This document shows, in pieces, positions 7,420-15,196 of a stretch of 64,000 nt of DNA (positions are counted from its first letter, which is position 1; every line of letters begins with the position of its first letter). The notes beneath the pieces are model-generated. The model ran no database searches and was not told the origin of the DNA. It saw only the letters and a list, made by a program, of their open reading frames with translations. The DNA is from JAJXZP01 sp963787185 (GTDB taxonomy: Bacteria; Spirochaetota; Spirochaetia; Treponematales; Rectinemataceae). The stretch is from assembly GCA_963787185.1 (NCBI GenBank), contig CAWBCC010000013.1, positions 248,001 through 312,000 on the forward strand, written 5' to 3'. The position numbers and the translations under genes are program-made.

Positions 7420-7947
7420 TTTTTTGTAGACCTGAAAGTCTCAGACCTCCAGTTACAAGCGAAGAACCCATTTATCATCGTGACCGGAAAAGGAAGCAAG
7501 ACAAGGAGTGTTCCTCTAATGGACAAGACCGTTGCCCATTTGAGGGAGTACCTGAGGCGGTTTCACAGTCGTTCAGATGACGAAACCGGCGAACCGCTTC
7601 TCTATTCCACTCGATCGGGTGCACCCCACGAGCTATCGACCGATGCCATAGGTGTAATGCTTAGGAACTACGCAAAGATTGCAAGAAAGACATGCTCCGA
7701 AGTTCCCGAGCGCATCTATCCTCACCTTTTTCGACATACGCGCGCGATGGATCTATACAGAGCAGGAATGCCTCTTTCCTACGTTGCAGAGTTCTTGGGT
7801 CATGTCAACGTGAACACGACCGACATCTACGCATCCGCTGACGTCGAGATGTTACGCAAGGCGCTTGAAAAGGCCGATCCTGCGTTAGCCAAAGAAGTTC
7901 CTCTCTGGAAGGATGAGGAGAGCCTGAAGAAGCTCTGCGGCCTGTAG
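7420..7947 (+). pseudogene. Tyrosine recombinase, C-terminal catalytic half only
   Basis: The open frame begins after a TGA at 7417-7419 and reads LKVSDLQLQAKNPFIIVTGK, then GSKTRSVPLM, PHLFRHTRAMDLYRAGM and FLGHVNVNTTDIYASA. It shows the integrase box II residues HxxR (HLFRHTRA), the GH motif and the catalytic Tyr (TDIYA). The upstream active-site Arg segment and the whole core-binding domain are absent, so it should be inactive. About 170 residues remain of a normal 300-400. The C-terminal WKDEESLKKLCGL resembles recombinases carried by multi-integrase elements. A 13-bp inverted repeat pair follows immediately. Confidence 0.8.
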
Positions 7948-7957
7948 CGCACCAGAA

Positions 7958-8043
7958 GATTATGCCGAAGTTCTCGGTGCCATCTCTTTGTATTCAGGAA
8001 AGATACTCAAGAGCTTCGGTATTTGTTTTTCTTCGGCATAATC
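7958..8043. repeat. 13-bp inverted repeat pair at the end of the integrase fragment
   Basis: GATTATGCCGAAG (7958-7970) and CTTCGGCATAATC (8031-8043) are exact inverted repeats. A partial copy, CTTCGGTAT, lies between them near 8014-8022. The pair starts 11 bases after the integrase stop. It probably marks the terminal recombinase-binding sites of the element that carried the integrase. Confidence 0.65.
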
Positions 8044-8611
8044 ATTGTACGCTCCTTCGACGGCCATCTCAAGTTTTCTTTTGCAAGTATTTGGCTGGTA
8101 AGGAAGGAACGGATGCTCGACCGCGCTGAGCTGTCTTCCTTAATTTGGCCTTCGAAGAGCCATCTTTGGAGTTCATAGGAATCGATGTAGGTTTCCAGGA
8201 GGCCTTTGGTCCGGGTGGCGAGGGGCGCTTACTGTGCGAACGGCCTCCTCTCGGGCGGGCACGCCGGGTAGGCGGCGGTCCGACTTGGGGCGGCGGCGTA
8301 AAGAGCGGCATGGAGTCTGGCGGAAAGTTTGGCAGCGGCGCATCCAATGCTGCGTCTTCACTTTTTTGAGCTTACTGGCAGGTAGACGGCGCTTCCTCTG
8401 TCGCAACGAGATGAAAGCCACTGTCTAGCTTCTATCGGGGATTTTAGCTCTTGTACGGACCGAGAGCAACAAAATTCATGTCGAGATCAAGATTTGTCCT
8501 CATAATCTCCAGTACCTCTAGTCTCCAGGTCGGTTCCAGTTATGGTGATTGGTAAATTAAGCTTGATGGTTTGTTCTTAATATGACAGAATAGATGCGAG
8601 GAGTGGACTCA
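8044..8611. other. Non-coding or decayed stretch
   Basis: Several short Arg/Pro-rich frames exist on both strands, but none resembles a known family and none has a convincing ribosome-binding site. It is likely decayed mobile-element DNA between the integrase fragment and the ATPase gene. Confidence 0.5.
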
Positions 8612-10054
8612 ATGAAGACCTCGCTCGAAATCCCCCTTCATGAGGTCCAGCGTCGGCTTTCCATGGACAATCCATGGTGGCAGGCGGGGCGGGGCGTCGA
8701 CGATGAAGAGCGCGCTTGGCCGCGGCGTGCCTACTTCCGGCATTTCGCCGCCCTGGCAGGAGACCGGGCGGTTCGTCGGGCCGTCGTCCTCATCGGACCG
8801 CGTCGAGTCGGCAAGACTGTCATGCTTAGGCAGTTCGTGCAGGGACTCCTCGACTCCGGCACTCGCGGCATCGACATTCTCTGCATCTCCCTCGATACGC
8901 CCCTCTACGCGGCTCGCTCGCTCGAAAGCCTGGTAAGGCTCTTCATGGATCTCCAGGGCCATCGCGAGGGCGAACGGCTCTGGGTCCTGTTCGATGAGAT
9001 CCAGTACCTCAAGGACTGGGAGATCCACCTGAAATCCCTCGTCGACTCCTATCCCGCCGTACGTTTCGTCGCGAGCGGATCGGCTGCGGCGGCCCTCAAG
9101 ATGAAGAGCCGCGAATCGGGAGCGGGTCGATTCACCGAATTCATCCTTCCCCCCCTGACATTCGCGGAGTTCCTCACCTTCTCGGGTCGCGAGAGCGCTC
9201 TCATACGCGAGACGTCCGAAGGCGGGGACGGCTCCGATCGCTTTGCCTGCGGCGATATCTCGGCGCTCAACGCGGAGTTCGTCGATTACCTCAACTTCGG
9301 GGGCTTCCCCGAAGCGGTCATGAACCCCGCCGTACGCGCCAATCCTTCCCGTTTCCTCAGACAGGACGTCGTGGACAAGGTCCTCCTCAAAGACCTGCCG
9401 AGCCTGTATGGGATAGCGGATACCCAGGGCCTCAATCGATTCTTCAACGTGCTCGCCTTCAATACGGGCGACGAGCTCGGCCTCGAATCGCTGTCTGCGC
9501 ATTCCGACATCGGGAAGCAGCGGCTCGCCGACTATCTCGAGTATCTCGAGGCGGCTTACCTGATACGGCGCGTCCATAGGATCGACGACAACGCACAGCG
9601 GCTCCTCCGGGCGAGGACTTTCAAGGTCTATTTGACCAACCCCTCCATCAGAGCGGCCCTGTTCGGGGCGGCAACCGCCGAAGACGACGCGATGGGCAAG
9701 CTCGCGGAGACGGCTGTTTGGAGTCAATGGCTGCACAGCGCGGAAATATCCGGATCGCTGCATTATGCGCGATGGAAGACCGGAAGGCGCGATAGCGAAG
9801 TCGATATCGTGTCCCTCGATCCGAGGACCCAAAAGCCCCGATTCGCGGTCGAGATCAAATGGTCCGACCGCATCCTCGATCATCCGGAAGAACTGCAAGA
9901 CGCCGTGGAGCTTGCCTCGAAGTTTCCGCTCGAGCGACCCGTCGTCGTGACGACGAGGACCGGCCGAAGCAAGGCATCGATTCGGGGAGTCGAGATCGAG
10001 TTCGTACCGGCAGCCCTGTATTGTTATTCGATCGCCAAGGATATCCCGCCATGA
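8612..10054 (+). CDS. DUF4143 / AAA_14 family ATPase
   Basis: 480 residues from ATG 8612, which has GAGGAG 9 bases upstream. N-terminal AAA_14 domain: Walker A LIGPRRVGKTVMLRQF, Walker B RLWVLFDEIQYLKDWE, sensor-like VRFVASGSAAAALK, then LPPLTFAEFLTF. The DUF4143 part (from about residue 250) has KDLPSLYGIADTQGLNRFFN, KQRLADYLEYLEAAYLI and KVYLTNPSIRAALFG. A PD-(D/E)xK-like end follows (SEVDIVSL, FAVEIKWSD), which could be a nuclease-type fold as in many members. Cytosolic; function unproven, often found in accessory regions and suspected in defence or regulation. It stands alone between mobile remnants. Confidence 0.88.
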   Translation: MKTSLEIPLHEVQRRLSMDNPWWQAGRGVDDEERAWPRRAYFRHFAALAGDRAVRRAVVLIGPRRVGKTVMLRQFVQGLLDSGTRGIDILCISLDTPLYAARSLESLVRLFMDLQGHREGERLWVLFDEIQYLKDWEIHLKSLVDSYPAVRFVASGSAAAALKMKSRESGAGRFTEFILPPLTFAEFLTFSGRESALIRETSEGGDGSDRFACGDISALNAEFVDYLNFGGFPEAVMNPAVRANPSRFLRQDVVDKVLLKDLPSLYGIADTQGLNRFFNVLAFNTGDELGLESLSAHSDIGKQRLADYLEYLEAAYLIRRVHRIDDNAQRLLRARTFKVYLTNPSIRAALFGAATAEDDAMGKLAETAVWSQWLHSAEISGSLHYARWKTGRRDSEVDIVSLDPRTQKPRFAVEIKWSDRILDHPEELQDAVELASKFPLERPVVVTTRTGRSKASIRGVEIEFVPAALYCYSIAKDIPP

Positions 10055-10102
10055 TCGAGGCATAAACGAATAATTTTCAGAGAAGGGAGATTCCAAATAA
10101 TA

Positions 10103-10142
10103 GAGGCTCTAGTAAAATGCAGACGCATTTTACTAGAGCTAC
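10103..10142. repeat. Palindromic repeat element, copy A
   Basis: GCTCTAGTAAAATGC (10106-10120), loop AGAC, GCATTTTACTAGAGC (10125-10139): a perfect 15-bp stem. Its flanks (AG before, TACC after) and core recur in copy B at 61950-61989, with compensated changes in three stem pairs. Not a terminator, as it has no U-tract. Confidence 0.75.
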
Positions 10143-10328
10143 CTAAGCCAGGGCATCGCTCCTCCCTGTTCCGGCCCCGGCCCTCCCGAAGGTCAGGAAG
10201 GCCAGCACCGCGCCGAGCCCGGAAATCGTCCGACCGATCGGAGAATCGGACCAGATGAACGCCGCCGCCGCAATGAGGCCGGCCGCGACGAGAATGCCCG
10301 CGAGGGGCATCGCGCCGGGCCTCTTCAT
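10143..10328 (-). CDS. Small two-helix membrane protein
   Basis: 61 residues, with hydrophobic segments at about 6-26 (MPLAGILVAAGLIAAAAF) and 32-48 (TISGLGAVLAFLTFG). No family recognised. Its ATG overlaps a TGA in the frame of the preceding small gene (ATGA arrangement), suggesting translational coupling. It lies in an accessory region, so a phage-type or plasmid-type origin is possible but unproven. Confidence 0.45.
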   Translation of the reverse strand: MKRPGAMPLAGILVAAGLIAAAAFIWSDSPIGRTISGLGAVLAFLTFGRAGAGTGRSDALA

Positions 10329-10482
10329 GGCGCGGCTTCGGCGTCGGAGGAACGAAGGTCCCCTGGACGAGCAGCCCGATGCCGATGACGAAGCTGATCC
10401 ACGCCGCGAGCTTCCTGCCCTGGACCCTGCCGTCCGCCCCGCGGAGAACGCCCTCTCCCCTGATTTTGCCGTGCCTGTCCAT
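10329..10482 (-). CDS. Small single-helix membrane protein, possibly frameshifted at its 3' end
   Basis: The start at 10480-10482 has a strong GGGGGAGGGC site directly upstream. The frame reads MDRHGKIRGEGVLRGADGRV, then a hydrophobic stretch AWISFVIGIGLLVQG. Past that point the original frame runs on antisense-like through the next gene to 10024. A +1 shift would instead give DLRSSDAEAAP and stop at the TGA overlapping the next ATG. The latter fits an operon better, so a frameshift near 10360 is suspected. No family recognised. Confidence 0.4.
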
Positions 10483-10602
10483 GCCCTCCCCCTAGGAGTA
10501 GACGAGACAGAGCGGCTTCAGGTTCGTCTCGTACTACGAGCGCGCGAGGCGTCTGCACCTCGAAACCATCGGGCAGCCAAAAGACGTGGGCTTCCGCGAA
10601 TA

Positions 10603-10690
10603 TGACGGCTGAGATACTCTCAAATGACGGCTGAGATACTCTCAAATGACGGCTGAGATACTCTCAAATGACGGCTGAGATGCTCTCATG
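10603..10690 (+). repeat. 22-bp tandem repeat, four copies plus partial fifth
   Basis: TGACGGCTGAGATACTCTCA plus AA recurs at 10603, 10625, 10647 and 10669 (the last with two changes), and TGACGGC starts again at 10691. Each unit contains ATGACGGCTGAG, a possible start codon. The last copy runs in frame into the LuxR-like gene. Confidence 0.9.
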
Positions 10691-10917
10691 TGACGGCCTC
10701 ACGCGAAAGGAGAAGGAGTACGTGCTGGAGTACCTCGCAGGCAAACAGGTAAAGGAGGATAGCCTGCGATAGAGGGGTCACCGCCTCCACCGTCCGCATC
10801 GCCCTGTGCCTGGCCTACAAAAAACTCAGGATTGCGGGCGGCGCCGAGTTCAGGGTACCCGCCGCCAGGGCCTCGGGCACGGCCGCAAGGACCGTCCCGG
10901 GGAGTACCATGGGATAG
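10668..10917 (+). pseudogene. LuxR-type helix-turn-helix protein, frameshifted
   Basis: From ATG 10668 the frame reads MTAEMLSCDG, LTRKEKEYVLEYLAGKQVKE. If one G in the run at 10754-10758 is dropped, it continues IACDRGVTASTVRIALCLAY, KKLRI, ending at TAG 10915-10917. Together this is a clear LuxR/GerE helix-turn-helix (compare the family pattern LTxREREVLxxxAxGxxxKEIA...GVSxxTVxxHLxxAYRKL). Uncorrected, the frame ends at TAG 10770-10772. The start lies in the last unit of a 22-bp tandem repeat that duplicates the start region. The 3' part is antisense to the end of the HU-like gene. Confidence 0.55.
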
Positions 10918-11159
10918 AAAGACGAGCGCGACTCGACTCCCGACGCGTCGGCGAAGAACAGCCCCTGGGCGGCGTCCTTAGGTTCGAAGCGCAGGCGCAT
11001 GGCACCCAGGATTTCGATCTGGGAGAGCGCGGTTCGGCCCGCCGCCATGATCTCGATGAATTTTTCGTACTCGACCACTTCCGAGCTGTCCGAGCGCACG
11101 ATGAAGGAACTCGTGCTGGTCTTCAGGAAATTCTTGAGCACTGCGATCTTGAGTGCCAT
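10815..11159 (-). CDS. HU-like DNA-binding domain protein (tentative)
   Basis: 114 residues. The start at 11157-11159 is preceded by AAGGAGCATCTTT. The N-terminal MALKIAVLKNFLKTSTSSF, VVEYEKFIEIMAAGRTALSQ and IEILGAMRLR have the pattern of HU-like proteins (MALKYxxxxNxL...TLSxxDIxAxL), in which the N-terminal domain binds DNA or dimerises. The second half (SRSSFYPMVLPGTVLAAVPE) is unlike HU and may be frame-damaged. It ends inside the antisense LuxR-like remnant. Confidence is good that the start is real and moderate on function. Confidence 0.45.
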   Translation of the reverse strand: MALKIAVLKNFLKTSTSSFIVRSDSSEVVEYEKFIEIMAAGRTALSQIEILGAMRLRFEPKDAAQGLFFADASGVESRSSFYPMVLPGTVLAAVPEALAAGTLNSAPPAILSFL

Positions 11160-11183
11160 AAAGATGCTCCTTCGCGTCGGTAG

Positions 11184-11424
11184 ACGCGTCGCGTCGAGAA
11201 CTGCGATACCGGCGTACGCGTCCGCCGACGTCCGCGCTCTCGCGTTCCAAAAAACTTGCCCCCGCTACGGAGGGCCGGATCTCCCCGTGGGAAGATCCTT
11301 TCGAAAATATTTCGCTCGCGGAAAGGCTTCGGGCATGAGCTCAACGACCCCGCAAGTGCCGGCTCAACTGGACCCGGCACCTGCCGGGTCGATTCCGGCG
11401 GCTCCAGTTGCAAAGGAGGAATTC
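11184..11424. other. Intergenic, no gene seen
   Basis: Between the HU-like start and the repeat cluster no frame on either strand resembles a protein family. No promoter was recognised with confidence. Confidence 0.5.
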
Positions 11425-11555
11425 TTCAGTGGTCGCGGAGGAATTTACCACTGATAAAATCGGCCGCGACCACTGAAGGAATGCTCCCTGGACCAGTGGT
11501 AAATTCCTCGTGGACCACTGGTAAATTCCTCCGCGACCAGTCGAGAATTTCGAGG
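11425..11555. repeat. Cluster of 22-23-bp iterated and inverted repeats, IS21-end-like
   Basis: TTCAGTGGTCGCGG (11425-11438) is inverted at 11464-11477. GGACCAGTGGTAAATTCCTC (11490) and GGACCACTGGTAAATTCCTC (11512) are tandem, with a third decayed unit from 11535, and the same motif is present inverted at 11429-11453. Multiple iterated short repeats at element tips are typical of IS21-family termini. No istA/istB gene remains, so this is a solo end or fused ends. IS21 assignment is inference. Confidence 0.5.
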
Positions 11556-11558
11556 GCA

Positions 11559-11661
11559 GTGTCCTGTCCGATACGGAATGTGTAAGCCCGATCGAAAGCC
11601 GGCCCTGTGGATCGGGCTTACCATCACAAATGACATATGCAATATGAATCGGACAGGACAC
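11559..11661. mobile_element. MITE-like nested palindrome
   Basis: Perfect 14-bp terminal inverted repeats GTGTCCTGTCCGAT (11559-11572) and ATCGGACAGGACAC (11648-11661) enclose a second perfect pair, GTAAGCCCGATC (11582-11593) and GATCGGGCTTAC (11610-11621). Total 103 bp, no coding capacity. Structure fits a miniature inverted-repeat element; no obvious target duplication is seen. Confidence 0.5.
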
Positions 11662-11902
11662 GAGGTCGCAGCGTGCCCGCCCTTCTTGACGAGATCGAGC
11701 GGGACGAGTGACACTCTTCGAAGAGCGCGCTCCAGGATCACGAACGATATTCGGGATAGTCGCGCCCATTGGGACGACATTTTGCGATTGGCCATTTCGA
11801 TTAAGCTAGAGCTGGGTCGCATCGAGCGCACCCTAATGCATTGGCCAGAGCATCATCGCCGCGGGAACCCCACACGAGTGCCGGCCCCTCGATAACAGGT
11901 CG

Positions 11903-12253
11903 TTGAGCTACACCCTCTTCCTCGTGCCTCCCACAGCGAACCCTGTCGTCGACGAGGTCCTGGCCAAGGCGGGGCGGGGCGTCCTAGTGCTCGACGCTCC
12001 GGCGCTCGTCGCGATGCACGGCGAAGACCAAGACGGCGAGGAGCTGTACCGCCGCATCGTCGCCGCTTTGGCGAGCACCCTGCCCGAGGCTGCGGAGCGC
12101 TCGCGGTTCGAAAGCCGAGCTACGCCCGGAAAGGTTCGTGGCCGACGGCCGGATCCCCGACTCCTCGTGGTCGAGCGCGCGCTTCGCTATGACAAGTTAG
12201 TGACGGCGCAAATGATTCGCAATGAAACGCAAAATTGCGATTCTCACTATTAA
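11903..12253 (+). CDS. Hypothetical protein, probably a fragment
   Basis: From TTG 11903 the frame reads MSYTLFLVPPTANPVVDEVL, then GRGVLVLDAPALVAMHGEDQ and a charged tail. Codon use (GC-rich third positions) resembles real genes to about residue 95; the last 20 residues (RNETQNCDSHY) do not. I do not recognise the family. No good ribosome-binding site precedes the TTG, so it may be the C-terminal part of a larger lost gene. Neighbours are mobile-element remnants. Confidence 0.3.
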   Translation: MSYTLFLVPPTANPVVDEVLAKAGRGVLVLDAPALVAMHGEDQDGEELYRRIVAALASTLPEAAERSRFESRATPGKVRGRRPDPRLLVVERALRYDKLVTAQMIRNETQNCDSHY

Positions 12254-12301
12254 CTAACCATATGTACGACAACAAAATAGCGTGAAGGTAAACGTGCTTG
12301 A

Positions 12302-12571
12302 CGTACAATTTGTTCCAAATTCTCCGCCGACCCCGGAAAAGCTGGCGTAGCGAGCGTGAAGGAAGCAGCTGAGCGCTTGGCCCTCGTGCGCGGAGTAATG
12401 CTCCCGCCGGGTATCTTCAAGGACATTCCGTTCAAACTGTTGGAGCGTTTTGCCAGGCAGGCCACAGTGGAAGAGCCCTTTGAATTGCACCCTCATTCGA
12501 AGCCGTTGTAGGCTACCCTCCAGGCGTCGTTTCTGCAACTCCGAAGCCCAGATCCATCGATCGCGACGTAG
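12302..12571 (+). pseudogene. Tn3/DUF4158-type transposase N-terminal remnant
   Basis: The frame reads KFSADPGKAGVASVKEAAER, LALVRGVMLPPGIFKDIPFK, LLERFARQATVEEPFELHPH, SKPL, then TAG at 12509-12511, continuing ATLQASFLQLRSPDPSIAT to another TAG at 12569-12571. The order (Ser/Gly-rich linker, LxxIRxLGLPxxLF-like helix, VERYRxRAxxExPxELRxHP, ALLAAF) matches the N-terminal region of Tn3-family transposases (DUF4158). It is truncated at both ends and carries stops, so it is dead. Confidence 0.55.
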
Positions 12572-12580
12572 TCGCGAGCC

Positions 12581-13996
12581 TCAGTCCGGCGCAGTCGGCA
12601 GGTGGATTCCGAGCGAGGCGAGGCGGCGTGAGAGATTATTGGGCAGGAGGCCGAGCGACGCAGATGTCCTCTTGACCGAAAACGCATGGAGGCGGAGCTG
12701 GGTTTCCAGATAACGTCTTTCGAGCGAGCGGCGCGCTTCGACGAGATTCATGGGCACGCCGAAAGGATCGTCTCGGCTGTCCGGCGTGGGTCCGGCTGCA
12801 TCGGGCGTCGTCCCGGCGATGAGGAAAGGAGCAGAGGGATTGCGGGAATGCGCATCGATCGCGAGGATCTCGGAAATCCCGACGGGGCGTTCGGGGCAGA
12901 GGACCAGGATTCGGAGAAGGAGATTCTTGAGCTCGCGGATGTTGCCCGGATAGGACCGTGACCCGAGATAATTCCGGGAGTCGAGCGTAAGCAGATCCTC
13001 GGAGCGCTCCCTCTGCTGTCGGAGAATAAAGTCGATGAGGTCGGGAATGTCTTCGCGTCTGCGATCAAGAGACGGGATCTCTATCGGCACCTGACAAATG
13101 CGATAGTAGAGGTCCTCGCGGAATCTCCCGTCGCGCACCATTTCGCGCAATTCGCGATTCGTGGCGGCTATGATCCGCACCGAGACTTTTCGTTCCCGAG
13201 CCGCCCCGACCTGATGGATCTCCCCGTTTTCGATTGCCCGCAGGAGCTTGGGCTGTAGATCCAGAGGGATGTCGGCGATCTCGTCGAGGAAAAGCACTCC
13301 CCCGTCGGCTCGGGCGAAATAACCCTCGCGATCCGCGAGGGCGCCGGTGAAGGCCCCCTTTGCATGACCGAAGAGCTCGCTTTCGAAAAGCTCCCGAGGT
13401 ATGGCGGCGCAGTTGACCGTCACAAAGGACTTTCCGGCCCGGTCGCCCGAAAGGTGGATGTATCGAGCCAGGACCTCTTTGCCGCAGCCGTTGGGACCCG
13501 TGACGAGGAACGTCAACAAGCTCGATGCGGAGCGGCGGATCATCTCCTCGGCGGAGCGCATTTCCCGAGAGCCCCCCACGAAGAAATTGGCCTCCCGCCA
13601 TTGATCGAGGAGGGCATCGACCTCGTCGCGCAGGTCCCGTTCCCTCAGCAGGTTCGCAAGGAGGAGCTCCAAGCGATCAGTGTCGATTGGTTTTTCCAGA
13701 AAGTCGCGGGCTCCGGCTTGAATCGCCTTTACGGCCTGCGTAATGTCGCCGTGACCCGAGATCATGACCACTTCGCATTGCGGATCGACTTTCAGGATTT
13801 CGCCGAGGACCGCGAGACCGCTGGAGCGGCCGAGGAAAAGATCGAGAAGGACTATCGCGGGGCGGATATCCCCGATCTCCTTCATCGCCTCGTCTCGCGT
13901 GGCGGCGACTGCGACCTGATGCCCCTTGATCTCGAGGAAAGTCGACAAGGTGGAAAGAATTCGCGGCTCATCGTCGATGATGAGAATGCGACTCAT
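12581..13996 (-). CDS. Sigma-54-dependent response regulator (NtrC family)
   Basis: 471 residues. Receiver domain 1-115: ILIIDDEPR, phospho-acceptor Asp in AIVLLDLFLG, Ser/Lys switch MISGHGD and FLEKP. AAA+ domain about 140-370: Walker A VTGPNGCGKEVLA, the sigma-54 loop GAFTGA in FGHAKGAFTGALADREG, Walker B GGVLFLDEIAD, and R-finger region FREDLYYRICQVPIEIP. C-terminal Fis-like helix-turn-helix 420-471 (TSASLGLLPNNLSRRLASLG). GAFTGA shows it can open sigma-54 promoters. Last gene of the leftward TonB operon; its ATG overlaps the kinase stop (ATGA). A sigma-54 promoter candidate heads that operon, so it probably activates its own transcription. Confidence 0.95.
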   Translation of the reverse strand: MSRILIIDDEPRILSTLSTFLEIKGHQVAVAATRDEAMKEIGDIRPAIVLLDLFLGRSSGLAVLGEILKVDPQCEVVMISGHGDITQAVKAIQAGARDFLEKPIDTDRLELLLANLLRERDLRDEVDALLDQWREANFFVGGSREMRSAEEMIRRSASSLLTFLVTGPNGCGKEVLARYIHLSGDRAGKSFVTVNCAAIPRELFESELFGHAKGAFTGALADREGYFARADGGVLFLDEIADIPLDLQPKLLRAIENGEIHQVGAARERKVSVRIIAATNRELREMVRDGRFREDLYYRICQVPIEIPSLDRRREDIPDLIDFILRQQRERSEDLLTLDSRNYLGSRSYPGNIRELKNLLLRILVLCPERPVGISEILAIDAHSRNPSAPFLIAGTTPDAAGPTPDSRDDPFGVPMNLVEARRSLERRYLETQLRLHAFSVKRTSASLGLLPNNLSRRLASLGIHLPTAPD

Positions 13997-15168
13997 GACG
14001 CGCCTCTCAGCGGCAATCTGATCGTGAACACCAGGCCTCCCTCCACACTTCCATGGACGCCGATCGTTCCCCCGTGCAGAGTTATGACGCTCCGCACGAA
14101 GACGAGTCCGAGCCCCGAACCGGCCGGTTTCGTGCTGAAAGGAGTTCGCAGCACCCGTTCGGCGATGTGGAGGGGCACATGGGTCACCGAATCGCTGACA
14201 TCGATTATCAGGCTGGAGCCGGTGAATTTCACGGTCACGCGGATGACGACCGGCCTGATCGCTTCGTCTTCGGAGGCCTGGACGGAATTGGTGAAGAGAT
14301 TGACGAAAGCTTCTTCCATCAGCTGCGGGTCCATATTCAGAGGGGCGGCCACGCCCGAATCTATCTCGAAAATTGCATTCTCGGCCGCGAATCGCCCCGC
14401 GGCATTCGCTATCGGCCGGGAAATCTCCGCCGTCTCCATTCGGGGCAGAGCGAAAGTTGTGCTGCTGCGGAAACGATTGACCAGATCGACGATGCGTTGC
14501 CCCTCTTCCTGGATGATCGCGATGTTCGTCCGGATCTGCCCCTCATCCTCAACCATGCCCAGGTTTTTCCCCGCGAGCATCACCGAGGTGAGGGGATTCT
14601 TCAATTGGTGCGAAAGAAATGAAGCCACCTCCTGCCAACCTAGGAGACGCGACTGCTCCCGCAGCAGATCCTCGTTTTCCTCGAGAAGATCGAGGAGTTG
14701 ATTGAACTCCTTCCCGATGTGTGCGAACTCGCTGCCCTGGAGCGGCGGCAGGCGGAAGGAACCGAGGCGGCGCTCCACGCGACGGATTCCGTCGAGGAGG
14801 ATCGCGAGCGGGCGGGTGACGGTCCGCACCAAAATGGCCGTGATGACGAGCAGGATCAAAAGCTCCACGAAAAGATAGACGATGTACCAGGTCACGGCGT
14901 CGAGAACCGCATTCGTGCTGGCGACACTCGTTTGCGCGCTCCTGCGGTAGAGCTCCAGGATGACACTGCGGGCATACGCGTCCGCCGCGCTTTTCGCCGG
15001 ACCGCTGCCGAAGCGCTCCACCGCCGAGGAAAGAAGGGAGGCGCCGGCCTGTCCGCCCGGCACCTTCGCCGCCGAGTCGACGGTGCGAAACACCACAGCG
15101 AGCGACACGAGGGCCGACAGGAGCAGTAAGGCGCTGAAGCTCACGAACATTTTCGTTCGAAGCGTCAT
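13993..15168 (-). CDS. NtrB-like membrane sensor histidine kinase
   Basis: 391 residues; the start at 15166-15168 has GAGGAGGG 3 bases upstream. Membrane helices at about 6-26 (KMFVSFSALLLLSALVSLAV) and 107-131 (VTWYIVYLFVELLILLVITA) frame a roughly 85-residue external loop. HAMP-like linker, then H-box SFLSHQLKNPLTSVMLAGK, N-box EAFVNLFTNSVQAS, and GSGLGLVFVRSVITLHGG (G2). The G1 box reads DVSDSVTHVP, not the usual DxGxG, so ATP binding may be altered. Partner of the adjacent NtrC-like regulator (4-base overlap). The signal is likely periplasmic and linked to the transported ligand. Confidence 0.92.
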   Translation of the reverse strand: MTLRTKMFVSFSALLLLSALVSLAVVFRTVDSAAKVPGGQAGASLLSSAVERFGSGPAKSAADAYARSVILELYRRSAQTSVASTNAVLDAVTWYIVYLFVELLILLVITAILVRTVTRPLAILLDGIRRVERRLGSFRLPPLQGSEFAHIGKEFNQLLDLLEENEDLLREQSRLLGWQEVASFLSHQLKNPLTSVMLAGKNLGMVEDEGQIRTNIAIIQEEGQRIVDLVNRFRSSTTFALPRMETAEISRPIANAAGRFAAENAIFEIDSGVAAPLNMDPQLMEEAFVNLFTNSVQASEDEAIRPVVIRVTVKFTGSSLIIDVSDSVTHVPLHIAERVLRTPFSTKPAGSGLGLVFVRSVITLHGGTIGVHGSVEGGLVFTIRLPLRGAS

Positions 15169-15196
15169 TTTCCCTCCTCGGCCGGTCCGCGAAGGT

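Noticed and set aside
8069..8421. Two short minus-strand frames of 82-92 codons
   Set aside because: Arg/Pro/Ser-rich, overlapping each other, no ribosome site and no family resemblance.
8609..10096. 495-codon minus-strand frame opposite the DUF4143 ATPase
   Set aside because: The plus strand has Walker A/B and DUF4143 motifs; the minus frame has none.
10603..10690. CRISPR-like array
   Set aside because: The 22-bp units are directly tandem without unique spacers and no cas gene is nearby.
10603..10690. IS21-type terminal repeats as the explanation of the 22-bp array
   Set aside because: Possible by period, but the last unit reads in frame into a helix-turn-helix gene, which fits start-region duplication better. 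Kept as an alternative only.
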